A stretch of 64,000 nucleotides of DNA from Cheilinus undulatus (Eukaryota > Chordata > Actinopteri > Labriformes > Labridae): the NCBI RefSeq assembly GCF_018320785.1, contig NC_054869.1, positions 37,537,789 through 37,601,788 on the forward strand, read 5' to 3'. The position numbers and the translations under genes were made by a program. Shown here in pieces: positions 52,175-61,325 of this stretch (position 1 is the first letter of the stretch; the number at the start of each line of letters is the position of its first letter). The notes beneath the pieces were generated by a model. It was not told where the DNA came from, did not search any database, and saw nothing but the letters and a program-made list of their open reading frames with translations.

Positions 52175-55100
52175 TGAGTGTAACTCAACAATCTTTATTC
52201 AACTCTCATTCCATGTTCATCAACCTTAACACAATACACTTCTCTGTGCAGGCATCAGGTATTCAGGGTGACTTTAGTCTTCCCACTGAAACCATCATAA
52301 AGTACAGAGTGTATTCCATCTCTTTTTAATCCATCTACTTCCATTTCCCCTTTAACCTTTTCTAAACAACTGAGCCTTTTTTATTTTAAAGTACTTTTTT
52401 CTTAGAAATGTGTGCAGTTTGTAAACTACAGAGAATATCAGAACAATGCAAAGTAAAAATAGCAGGAATGTGCAGAACTTTACATCCAAAATGTGCATGT
52501 TTGTTAGAAGAAATGTCTTCTTGTTAGTTGTGTTTTAGAACAAAGAGTAAACCATATTACTGGTACATGTTTATGCTTGCATTTACATGGATTTCATGAC
52601 TTTTGCTTTAGAAAAGGGACAGTGCTTTTATATTTCTTGAAACCAAATTTGGTAAATCCAACAGGAATTTATTACTTTATTTTTTGCAACTACCTTTGTC
52701 ATATAGATGGATTGTCTGTAAAAGTTTCCCCACTTCTTACTTTTTATTGCTTTTGTTGTTCCATTTCAGTATCTTATATGTCCAATCCCTCAAATATCCT
52801 TCACTATCTAAAGTGTTTATTATGTTCCTGATCTACCTGCTCCGCCCTCTCCTGCCTGACTTCATACAGACGCCACTAGAGCGTAGTTTCTGCGCCTGGA
52901 TTCATTACGGATGGAGAGAGCATAATGGAAGAGGAAGTTGATGAACATAACAACCACGTACACACCTGAGAAAGGAAGAGAGTGACCCAGACAGACATGC
53001 TGACAGGCAAACAGGTGAAAAACAACATCACTTCTTCCTGTTTCATGATCTTAGGTTAACATGCTGCTCGTCATCGCTTTGGATGGTGCTGATTTAGTCT
53101 AGCTCAGAGTGATGTTGGACTCCACCTGTTCATCTCTCCCATGCTGTCATGGATCACCCTCCTCCTCTCTCAGGGCAATACTAGTTGGTAAAAAGAGCGC
53201 TGGGCCCCTGGTGTTTCTGATGTCAGAGCCAGCTTACAGCTGCTCTCACGCTCAGCTACCACCGAGGGGTCAGGCTCACAGGGCTGACTGAGGCTGCTGT
53301 CAGTCAGCAGGAGGCGAGCGTCACTGTCAGTTCTCTCTAACAGTATTGGCAAAATCGCCTGCCAGTCCGTGTCACTGTCAGGAGGCGGGCAACGCCCTGT
53401 CACAGTGTCAGAGACCGACCGGCTGCTCGCTCCCTGCGTCACCAAACAGCATGCGTCAGTGTCAGCATCAGCTGGACTTAGGAGAGGCTTCGTTGTCAGA
53501 GCCTGCTGTCCCCTGTCAGCTGTACTTTGACTTTCACCTCACCTTCTCTACTACTCAGGGAGCCACAGGGGCGTCCTGTTGCATTTGCTGCATCTGCGGC
53601 ATCAGTGCTACCAGCTGCTCTAAGTCTGACTGATGTTGACTGTGAGATACATCTCGCTCCTGCCCTTGCTGTCTAGCACCGTGATGGTCACCGCCATGAC
53701 CAGCACCACCATGATCTCCATGGTGATTGCCATGGTGGTCATCACGGCCATGACCTAAGCCACGGGGGTGAAAGCCGTGACCATGGCTGTTGTCGCGTCC
53801 ATGACCTCTACCATCATGACCATTATTGTGATCATGACCATGGCCAAAACCATCATGGCCTCCATGGTGCTGACCGTGGTTGTTACCACCACCATGGCCT
53901 CCATGGTGGTGACCGTGGTTGTCATTATGGCCATGACCAGAGCCATGGGGGTGAGAGCCGTGGTTGCCCCCTTGGTGGCCATGGTCATGACCCTGCTGGT
54001 GAGCGCCATGACCTTGATGGTGACCAGTGTCTGGTGGGTTGTCATCATCAGGCTGCACATCTGGGATCCTTGTGCACTCTTCAGGTGGCTCAGCGCTCTG
54101 CAGGAGAATAGAAAGATTTTTTTCAAGTGAACTCATCTTGAAATAAAAGTCAAACAAGACTATTATTTAAAAAGTTTTGTTGATTGGATTAATGGGCATT
54201 CTTTGATTTATGTCCGTACATTGTAGGTGCAGTTTTCACAGACGGGTATGCAGTAGGTATCTCTTATGGCGCTCTCCACATGGCCAAGTCCAATGATGGA
54301 ATTTGGAAGTGAAATTTGGTGTGTGAGACGGCCACACCTGATTGAACAGAAATGAAAGAAAATGAATGGTAAGACAAATAAAAAACTAAAGAGTTATGGT
54401 CTTGATTTCCCTTGAAAATTTGAGTGACTCTTCACTTACCGGTCATAAATGAGAAAGTCATCCTTCACTCCATTGAGTGTCTGCCAGACATTAGGCTGTT
54501 GTTCATCCTGTTGGTACAGTGCAATGTTCTCTGACAGTTTCTCAGCCAGCAGTGGGTGCAGGCGCTGTGCTTGCTCCCCCTGGTCGTTGATGACGATGTA
54601 GACAATATCCCTCAGGCCCCGACGTTCAAGCTTTTGGCGCAGTTGTTCCAATCTGATAGGTTGAAGAATATTAAAGAACAAAAACCAGTTTACAGGACAG
54701 AAAATGTATGAAATACTGTTCAGAAATCAAGAATAAAGAGGAACAGAAGCAGATATGTGAAGGTGAACTTTCTGAGTTACATAAGAAGTCAGACGCGTCA
54801 TGCCAACTTGGCAGCCATGAAGAGGGGCCATAAAATTTATCAGACACTTAAAATTAAAATTGCTCCTATAATGAAATGTGATGATCCATTCTACTTTAGG
54901 CTTTTCCTCAAATAGACTAAAGTGCATAACAAGAGATCGATTTTTTTAACACAAGGGAGTCAAATACCTGGAAGCCTGCACCAAACAGAACAATCAGCTG
55001 GCCTGGAAGAGGGCCACCACCGTCACCTTGCCCATGGCCCCCTTCATCGGCTCCACCTCCCCTATCCGCCAAGATGGTGGCAGCTGACACCGTCGCCCAC

Positions 55101-55838
55101 CCCCTCCGTCACTCTCTGCCCCGCCCCCATGGAGCAGGCAGAGAGTGAGGAGCAGGCTGAGGCACGCCCACATGCCTGCGGTGCCTCTTCACTCCCCCGA
55201 TCTACTGAAAACAGAGAGGAGGGGGAGAAAGGGGAGGGAAGGTTGGAAAAGGAGGCAGGCAGTAAGAGGAGAAAGAAGGAGGAGAGATAATCAGAGACTG
55301 ATAAAACTTGGCAGACAAAACTAGGCTGGATGGACAAAAGGTCAGAGAGGGGTTATCATTCTGAAATTCTGCTAAATGCCATTGTTGTCCTCTTCAATGT
55401 AACTGCTCTTTAAACAACTGCATCTGAGGGTAAACAAAGCAGTTTAATGAAAGTTTCAAATCTGTGCTGGTGTTACTTTAGCACAGATTTAAGTTTGGTT
55501 ACAAATCATGCATAGAATTTATTACAAAGAAGTCCAGCAAAATGCATGAATACAAAAAGGCAGAAAAGTCAAGAAACAAAAAAAGGGTTCAGTAGCAGCA
55601 CCATTAACTATACTTCAGTCCCACCAGAAACAAGGTTTAAATGCATTTTAAAGGAAACCCCCTCCTGATTCTCAGCATTCTTCATCAACTTTTCACAGTT
55701 GTTAAATGTGACACTAACACAAACATCTTGCTTTCCATCAAACAGGTCAAATTAATGAATTTTCCACTTACCCCTCCGTTAAAAGCGTCTTCTTCTCTGT
55801 GCTCAGCTCTGCGTTGCTTCTACTCCTCGAACAAAAAC
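52175..55838 (-). CDS. selenop: Selenoprotein P with 17 in-frame selenocysteine (UGA) codons; gene span including UTRs
   Basis: Secreted selenium-transport glycoprotein made mainly by liver. Non-coding exon about 55838-55772; coding segments 55173-54968, 54652-54440, 54337-54220 and 54097-53234 (TAA at 53236-53234). All introns are GT-AG with matching phases 2, 2 and 0. The product is 466 residues: signal peptide about 1-19, a thioredoxin-like domain with [13 protein letters not shown]60-LFC, the conserved [12 protein letters not shown] segment, a His-rich linker about 205-335, and a C-terminal domain with Sec at 360, 367, 373, 389, 391, 393, 409, 419, 421, 436, 438, 445, 453, 455, 461 and 463. 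From 53557 to 53236 the frame has sixteen TGA codons but no TAA or TAG before the final TAA, which fits a Sec-rich tail and not a decayed UTR. Seventeen Sec is the number I recall for zebrafish selenop (SelPa); the paralogue selenop2 has one. Two SECIS-like hairpins lie in the 3' UTR. Confidence 0.95.
52194..52199 (-). terminator. selenop poly(A) signal
   Basis: AATAAA on the minus strand, about 34 nt beyond the base of SECIS 2, so both SECIS elements stay in the mature 3' UTR. The predicted cleavage site is near 52175. Confidence 0.7.
52233..52315 (-). promoter_or_regulatory. SECIS element 2 of selenop 3' UTR
   Basis: About 940 nt past the TAA. The basal stem AATACACT/AGTGTATT is a perfect 8-bp match. 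Quartet strands are ATGAT (ATGA at 52298-52295) and TGAT (52257-52254). The upper stem GGTTTCAGTGG pairs with CCCTGAATACC with two small bulges. An apical AA precedes the mini-hairpin GACT/AGTC, giving a canonical form-2 layout. SELENOP mRNAs characteristically carry two SECIS elements, so the pair supports the gene call. Confidence 0.88.
52847..52918 (-). promoter_or_regulatory. SECIS element 1 of selenop 3' UTR
   Basis: About 330 nt past the TAA. Minus-strand order: CTCTCC (basal stem 5' arm), ATGA at 52905-52902, CAGGCGC, an AAA apical bulge at 52889-52887, mini-hairpin ACTA/TAGT, GCGTCTG (seven pairs with CAGGCGC, one of them G-T), TGA at 52864-52862, then GGAGAG pairing with CTCTCC. The 12-nt spacing from ATGA to AAA is typical. 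The mini-stem above AAA makes it form-2-like. It would recruit SBP2 for UGA recoding. Folding was done by eye. Confidence 0.82.
53234..54097 (-). CDS. selenop: selenop last coding exon: His-rich linker and Sec-rich C-terminus
   Basis: The acceptor is ttctcctgcag. The exon opens [19 protein letters not shown]. About 130 residues follow that are dominated by HG, HH, HD and GGH units (about 40 His), expected to bind metals and heparin. After [11 protein letters not shown] the first TGA (53557-53555) is Sec360, and the frame continues through 15 more TGA codons to TAA at 53236-53234. The core U-C-U-H-U-R-M-L with later [12 protein letters not shown] lines up with the human SELENOP Sec/Cys cluster (UCCHCRHL), with fish Sec in place of several Cys. 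Stopping at the first TGA would lose 107 residues and 16 of the 17 Sec. Confidence 0.93.
54220..54337 (-). CDS. selenop: selenop third coding exon
   Basis: A 118-nt exon with no usable ORF of its own. It encodes [20 protein letters not shown], then [19 protein letters not shown]. It continues YDR into CGRL and supplies the cysteines of the YC...C.NC motif that ends the conserved SELENOP domain. The acceptor is gttcaatcag and the donor gtacgg, in phase 0. NCT is a sequon. Confidence 0.9.
54440..54652 (-). CDS. selenop: selenop second coding exon, thioredoxin-like domain
   Basis: It encodes [20 protein letters not shown], a NDQGEQ turn, [17 protein letters not shown] and KDDFLIYDR. These correspond to the SELENOP N-terminal domain (conserved VYQQ...[16 protein letters not shown]). 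The acceptor is acctatcag and the donor GTAAGT; the exon is entered and left in phase 2. Confidence 0.95.
54968..55204 (-). CDS. selenop: selenop first coding exon: signal peptide and redox Sec60
   Basis: The acceptor follows a long pyrimidine tract (ctctgttttcag) and the donor is gtattt, in phase 2. ATG is at 55173-55171, with G at -3. The start encodes [19 protein letters not shown], a clear signal peptide. [21 protein letters not shown] follows, up to the TGA at 54996-54994, then LFC. This places Sec in a U-x-x-C redox motif as in mammalian SELENOP. A stop-based reading would truncate the protein at residue 59. Confidence 0.95.
55772..55838 (-). other. selenop 5' non-coding exon (predicted)
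   Basis: Starts about 25-30 nt after a TATA box and ends at a consensus donor (aacggaggg|gtaagt, GT at 55771-55770). It holds no ATG. The next acceptor is at 55205, giving an intron of about 570 bp. The exact start is inferred from the TATA spacing. Confidence 0.65.
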
Positions 55839-55863
55839 AAGTCCCGTCCTCCGCCTCTCCCCC

Positions 55864-55913
55864 CTTTTATACCCTGCCTGTTGTTTTTCTCTCTGCTGTG
55901 AGGACAAAGTTCA
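55864..55913 (-). promoter_or_regulatory. selenop core promoter: TATA box, FOX-type and HNF4-type sites
   Basis: On the minus strand, TATAAAAG lies at 55871-55864. An AAAAACAA forkhead-like site is at 55888-55881. TGAACTTTGTCC at 55913-55902 (reverse complement GGACAAAGTTCA) is a close match to the HNF4 DR1 consensus. The mammalian SELENOP promoter is known to respond to HNF4A and FOXO1 in liver. The sites here are recognised by motif only. Confidence 0.65.
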
Positions 55914-55999
55914 GTCCCAGCTCTGTGCTGATGCCTACACTTTTCTCCAGTTGAAAAAGTTACAGAGCAGAAGTTCCCCCTGCTGACCGATTAAAAAAG

Positions 56000-57700
56000 C
56001 CTGTTTTTGCTGGAAGATGTTTTGTAGCTACTGGCAATTTGACAAAAATTCCTTCAAGAGAGAAGTTTGAGAGAAGCTGCCTCTTTATTATGGCTTCAAG
56101 AGATATGTCAGCACTAATATTGTGCATGCATTTACCTTGTAAATTAACATAACTGCTTACATTGTGCAATTAATATTATAAGGGTTTATTTCATGAACAT
56201 TGTGCAATATGTTTTTGACTTGTTGTACAAAGAGAGGGAAGGGGAAAGAGGACAAAGGGAGGGTCTTTGGTTGGTGTCCAGTATGCTTTTGCAGGATCCA
56301 CACAGACAGTGTGTGACTTTCAGCATGCATTTCTGAGACACCAGTGTGCTGTTGGAGAGCAAAAGTATAACAAATGTACAAACAATGCAAACACATTGGA
56401 GTTCCTTGGTGAGCAAATGGTTAGAGGTGTCAAATTAGAATGAAACACAAATTAGAAGACGAGTTTTCTAACCCACTTTCCAGAAGCACATGAAATAATG
56501 GACTTTATACCGCAGGGATCACGTTGCATCAAGTTCCATTTGAGGACTTGATCTTACATCACACTTAGTTAAAGGTATATGGCTGTGTGGTAAAAGGTTT
56601 TATAGTATATAAAACAGTTAAAACTTGCCTTAAAGTCTAATCAGGCAGGTGCTGGTGTCTGTGTCTGTCAGCAGATATAGGCAATTCAGTTCAGGGCAAT
56701 CAGTACGCAGTTAAGAGATAAGAGTCAACGATACGTTTATCTAGGGCAGCAAAGTCTATGACCAAGTAGTCTAAAAAGAACAAAATTAATATAAACGGGT
56801 GCCGCATGCAAGTTTAGACACTCACACCCTCTTTTCGGTTAAAGTTTTCAGCATGATTAAACACACAGCTTTACCTCCAAACATGCATAAATTAGTGTAA
56901 ACAATAAATTAAGAGGAAATAAGGTTATGCCTGTAGCACTAAAAGAATGGGCAACAACATGTAGATTTTAGTGTAACACATGCAGCAGAAAACATGCCTA
57001 AGTGTACAGAGTAAATTAAAGTATCAGCGTCTGTCAACACCAGCTTGGATGTGACTTTAGTAGCACTTGGCTGATTCAGCAGAATATGACATGTGACCTG
57101 GAGTGTCCTGCCAGGACAAGTTTTCTCAGTGACCCGAGGTTACCCATTCACACTATCAGACACTGTGTTATATGTTGTTTATCAGGACACACTGACCTGC
57201 AATATAAGACAGTACATCAATAAGAATCACGAGATCTGAATAGATAACATTCATCCAAATATACCTCATATATAATAGACGTCATTTTACTCTTCTCAGA
57301 AAAATGCAACCAAAGAGTTGCATGCAAGGCCGCCCATAATCGGGGTATAAGGAGGAAGTCTTTCTGGGGCCCAGCCAAACTGGGGGCCAACAGAGGTCAG
57401 CAAAATCATGGTCAATTGTAAAGTTAAGCTTTGATAACCATATTTTAACCTGAATAATAACCACTCTGATAAAAGCAACAAAAATGGATTTCATTGATTC
57501 ATTTATGCTGTTGAACAATATAGCCTTTTTCAAAATGCAAAGCCCCTTTATTAAAACAACTTATTACCTTGTAATTGGTAATGTTAACAATGTGGATGGA
57601 CGCACTGAACTTTTAGGAAAGTAAAGTTAGAATTTATAGGAAGACCATGGTGTGCAGAAATGTCAGGATGCCAGAAAATAAAACAAAGGAATCTAAGACA
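56000..57700. other. DNA upstream of the selenop promoter, no gene seen
   Basis: Contains no exon I can recognise on either strand. The expected neighbour ccdc152 was looked for here and not found. Confidence 0.4.
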
Positions 57701-57709
57701 CTTTTGTTT

Positions 57710-58080
57710 TTAAATGTAGCAAATAATTCAATAATTGTGAAAAGAAACTAAAATGGGTGAAAAGTGGCAAAACAGGCCAAAAGTTGCAAAAATTGTCAAA
57801 AAGTGGAGTAAATGGGCAAAAAGCAGCAAAAACTGGCAAAGGTGGCAAAAAGCAGCTAAAGTAGGCAAAAAGACTTTGCAGAAATGGGCAAAAAGTGGTT
57901 AAAAAATGTTAACAAAAAAAATGTTCAACAAAAGTAGAAGAAATTGGTGAAAAGGGGCAAAAAATTGGTTAAAATTAGCAAAAAAGTGGTAAGAATGGGC
58001 AAAAAGCAGCAAAAAAGAAAAAAAAATGGTTAAAAGCAGTAATGGATGCAAAAAAAGCAATGAAAGTGCTTAAAAAGTAC
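57710..58080. repeat. Degenerate purine-rich minisatellite
   Basis: Irregular units such as gggcaaaaagtggcaaaa. Its reverse complement is the tract inside the 1655-2617 hAT element, so it may be a relic of that family. The hAT ends were not found here. Confidence 0.7.
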
Positions 58081-59854
58081 AACCAATAAATAATTTCAAC
58101 ATCAGGTCCCAATAGTGGCTTGACACAATTTTCAGCTCCAAAATGAGGTAACTGTTAGCTAGGATGTTCACACTAATGCTGCTAATCCAACATACATTCA
58201 TTGATAGCATCAATAAATCAAAACTGTGAGGGGCCCATTCTCTGTGTTTTTCAGGGGTCCATCCAATTCTGTGGGTGGGCCTGGCTACAAGTGTGTAAAT
58301 GGAGGGCTACTTCTTCATGGTCAAGAGTTGGTCAAAATTTCCAGTTTCAGATATTCTTTATAGTCTCTTTCACCAGCATAAATCTCAGACATTTGTCACC
58401 ATATAAGATTTTTCCCCTGAACGATTAAACACTTTGATGTGGTCTCAGACTTTGAGCCCACATGGCTAAGCTATTTGCTTTACATTATCACAGCTGTATA
58501 TATATCTACTTTTTAAATTTAACCTTTATTTAACCAGGTTACATACATATCTACATACATGTTGTTAATCATGAATGTAGAGGTAAGATCATATTATATG
58601 TATATTTTATACTAAAGATGTCCTTGGCATTAATTTAATTCATTTCAGATATGTATGTTCCAGGACAGCATCAGGGACAGTGTTCACATATCTTTGAAGT
58701 CCAACATGAAACGTATAAGCAGCTGAAAACATTAAAATAAACAAAAACAACAACAACAAAAAAAAAAAACCTGCATCAATACAATTATTTAAAAAATAAT
58801 TTCAGGTAGTTCAGCTGACTTCAGCCTTACCCATAGGTAATACAGCATGCTACCCACCTTTTTTTTTTTAGATATTACACTTACATGTCACTTAAAGCAA
58901 ATTTGCACAATCTTCAATACGATATCTGATCTGGGCTTTAGTCAGATTCCCAACCCCAGTTTTTTAACAAGGCGCCATAAAAACTTTATAATGTTTTATA
59001 ATATTTTCTCAGTTTTGGGGAACAGGAAGAACCAGGGTTGGTTGGCACACAGCTATTCAGTCACAAACTCACAAACTTTTTTGATGATGGTAACTTTTAA
59101 AATTCAGAGTATCAAAAGTTTAAAAATTAACTTATGGATGGAACATGCGGTACAAATGTGCAACAGAAATTTGAAATGATGACTTCCAAACTGGATCACA
59201 ATTGAGTGGGGTTGGCTGGCATTGTCACGATGTGGTTCATGTTCATCAAATTTTATATGACAAAATATTAAGGAAATGATTGAAAAAAATACTAAAATAA
59301 AAGGCAAACCAACATAAGAAATAACTAAATGAACAGGCAGTGTGTCAAGCAGTGATTGCACTTTGGAGGGGAGCAGAGAGAGTGTGGAGCTAAAGTGCCA
59401 GGACTTACACACCTGAGGGACTGGCCAGGTCCTGCCCAGGTGTGGCAATCACCAACTGCCAACCGGCAGGGCAATTTGGAAGACAAACATAGACACAAGG
59501 GAAAACACACAGCAGGCCTTGGTGGCCAGAGCCAATGACAGCCATATCATACCTATGACTCAGACTGCAGCTGAATTGAGTCACACACTGATCCACAATA
59601 AGGGTTAGTATAAACACAAGCACACAGAGACACTGCAAAGAACTAAATGCAGTTTGTCACATTACAATAAAGTTTTTGTTGCACAAACTACACTTATCTG
59701 TTTTTTATTAGTTTAATTAATATTACACTTGAATGTTTTTACCCAAATACTTCATTGTTTTCAGTTTTCCTGAGCTTTTAGGAGTTAGTTCATATTTTGT
59801 TGGGGTTTTCTAAAAATGGTAAATGAACTTGAACTTTTATAGTCAACTGACTAC

Positions 59855-60075
59855 TCAAGGTGCTTTTATACCACAGGCCTTTCAACACCTACCCTTTTGC
59901 ACCCACTCACTCCACATTATTCACCTGCTATTAATGCAGTAGTAGGAGTATATTGGGGTTAAGCACCTTGCCCAAAGACATATCAACACATATACATGTG
60001 AAGGTAGGCGTTTGAGATCGAATCCATGACCTTCCGATTGTGAGACAACCAACTTTCTACTGAGCCACAGTTAGT
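59855..60075 (-). repeat. tRNA-derived SINE
   Basis: On the minus strand, tggctcagtagaaagttgg (box A-like) and ggattcgatctc (box B-like) stand at the head, followed by ggcaaggtgcttaacc. It is a SINE copy, not a functional tRNA. Confidence 0.6.
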
Positions 60076-60269
60076 AAGCAATTTCAGTCTTTGAACGACT
60101 GAAAACCAATGTTTTATCATATCGTTATTTTCTTTTGCTTGGCAAAATGATTCAGACATTCTAATGAATGAACTGCTAACTGGTTTTAAAATAGGGAAAT
60201 ATTCTAGTTAATGTTTATGTTCTCAAGTTTTTTTGAAATTATATATTAACATTGTTTCTATGATTCATG

Positions 60270-60425
60270 TTTTCAGGTTTTCATGAATTTTTCAGGAAAT
60301 GACAGAAATGGCAAAAGGAAGAACTGACTGGATTTTGGGACTGATCCGGATCATTGTCTGGATCCAGGAATTTTTTAAAGGATTCTGTACTATTGGGAGA
60401 TAGGACAAATGGCAGAGGTCTGCGC
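60270..60425 (-). repeat. Dispersed repeat (gagagtgcagacctccgcca family), copy 2
   Basis: The reverse complement reads cagacctctgccatttgtcc, then ctatctcccaatagtacaga and cctggatccagacaatgatc, matching 15475-15640. Directly followed by the 530-bp repeat arm 2. Confidence 0.7.
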
Positions 60426-60557
60426 TGTTACCACTTTACACCAGGAGATGGCGGACATGAGTAACTTATTCAAATTTTTGGACTTTATAGAGTTTGAAAG
60501 ACACTCGCCCGGTTGAGGAAACGAGTCGGAGCGTAACAGAGAGAAAGCAAGCGGCAA

Positions 60558-61085
60558 CATCTGGTCCTGAAAAATGAAGCCAATGCAGAAGTGCAAAAAA
60601 TTGCTATACCGTGAGTGTCCACTTGAGGCTTGCTGCAGGAACACCGGAAGTCCCATATGGACACATGTTAAACAGCCAGTTTTGACACTAGAAATAAACT
60701 GGTTTGCCGCCTGGTTCAAAACACCAACCGTGTCTCATTAGCTAGAGTCTTATTGTGCTCCCACTGTACGGGGGGTAAATGTTTTTGTACCACGATCGTT
60801 TGGATTATATTTCGGATGAAAGCTGATTGGTGCGTCTCATTTGATCGACAGATAGCTTGGCAGGCAGAGGCTCCATTTCTGTCTACCAGAATGCTAGCTA
60901 GCTGGCTGACAGGAAGTTGCGCTTAGTGGGCGGGCTGTCAGGTTGATCCAAAGTTCAGTTGAGACTGCCATTTCAATATGGAAGCCTCAAGCCTCCATTG
61001 GCTTCAAAAGCCGATTGAGTCTGCCTATTGTAAGCAGACGACCGACGTCACATGGGGTTTGTCCAATTCTTTCTACAATCTATGA
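60558..61085 (-). repeat. Dispersed repeat of about 530 bp, arm 2 of an inverted pair
   Basis: Reverse-complement copy of 43439-43966, about 17 kb away. It sits between copies 2 and 3 of another dispersed repeat family, which suggests a composite or nested insertion. Confidence 0.85.
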
Positions 61086-61199
61086 GAGAAAGACAGCGAA
61101 TTGTAGCGAGAATACTCACCATGCTGGGAGGAATAGAGGAATATTCACCCTCTGCCATGACTCCCACATGTAGCGAAGCCAATGCTTTGCCTCACCTAA

Positions 61200-61325
61200 T
61201 CGGCGAATTACATTTTGGGAGTGATCCAGATCACTGTCTGGATCCAGGAATGTTTTTAAAGGATTCTTCACTATTGGGAGATAGGGCTGGCGGGTCTGCA
61301 CTCTCTGAGTGCTTTTGTTCATGAA
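61200..61325 (-). repeat. Dispersed repeat (gagagtgcagacctccgcca family), copy 3
   Basis: The reverse complement shows agagtgcagacccgccagcc, ctatctcccaatagtgaaga and cctggatccagacagtgatc. Shorter than copy 1. Confidence 0.7.

Noticed and set aside
53170..53445. 91-residue minus-strand open frame overlapping the selenop tail
   Set aside because: It is in another frame from the Sec-rich tail, whose pattern ([18 protein letters not shown]) matches SELENOP.
53768..54130. 120-residue plus-strand open frame rich in Met, Thr and Val, antisense to the selenop His-rich exon
   Set aside because: It is the complement of the ggtcatgg-type His/Gly repeats. The minus strand has splice sites, homology and frame continuity; this one has none.
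53555..54157. Stand-alone 200-residue His-rich protein
   Set aside because: Its first 20 residues are intron, and its stop is a Sec codon. It is the last coding exon of selenop.
54220..55204. selenop2 (single-Sec paralogue) as the identity of gene 2
   Set aside because: Considered while the frame seemed to end at 53555; rejected once 16 in-frame TGA codons with no TAA or TAG were traced to the TAA at 53234.
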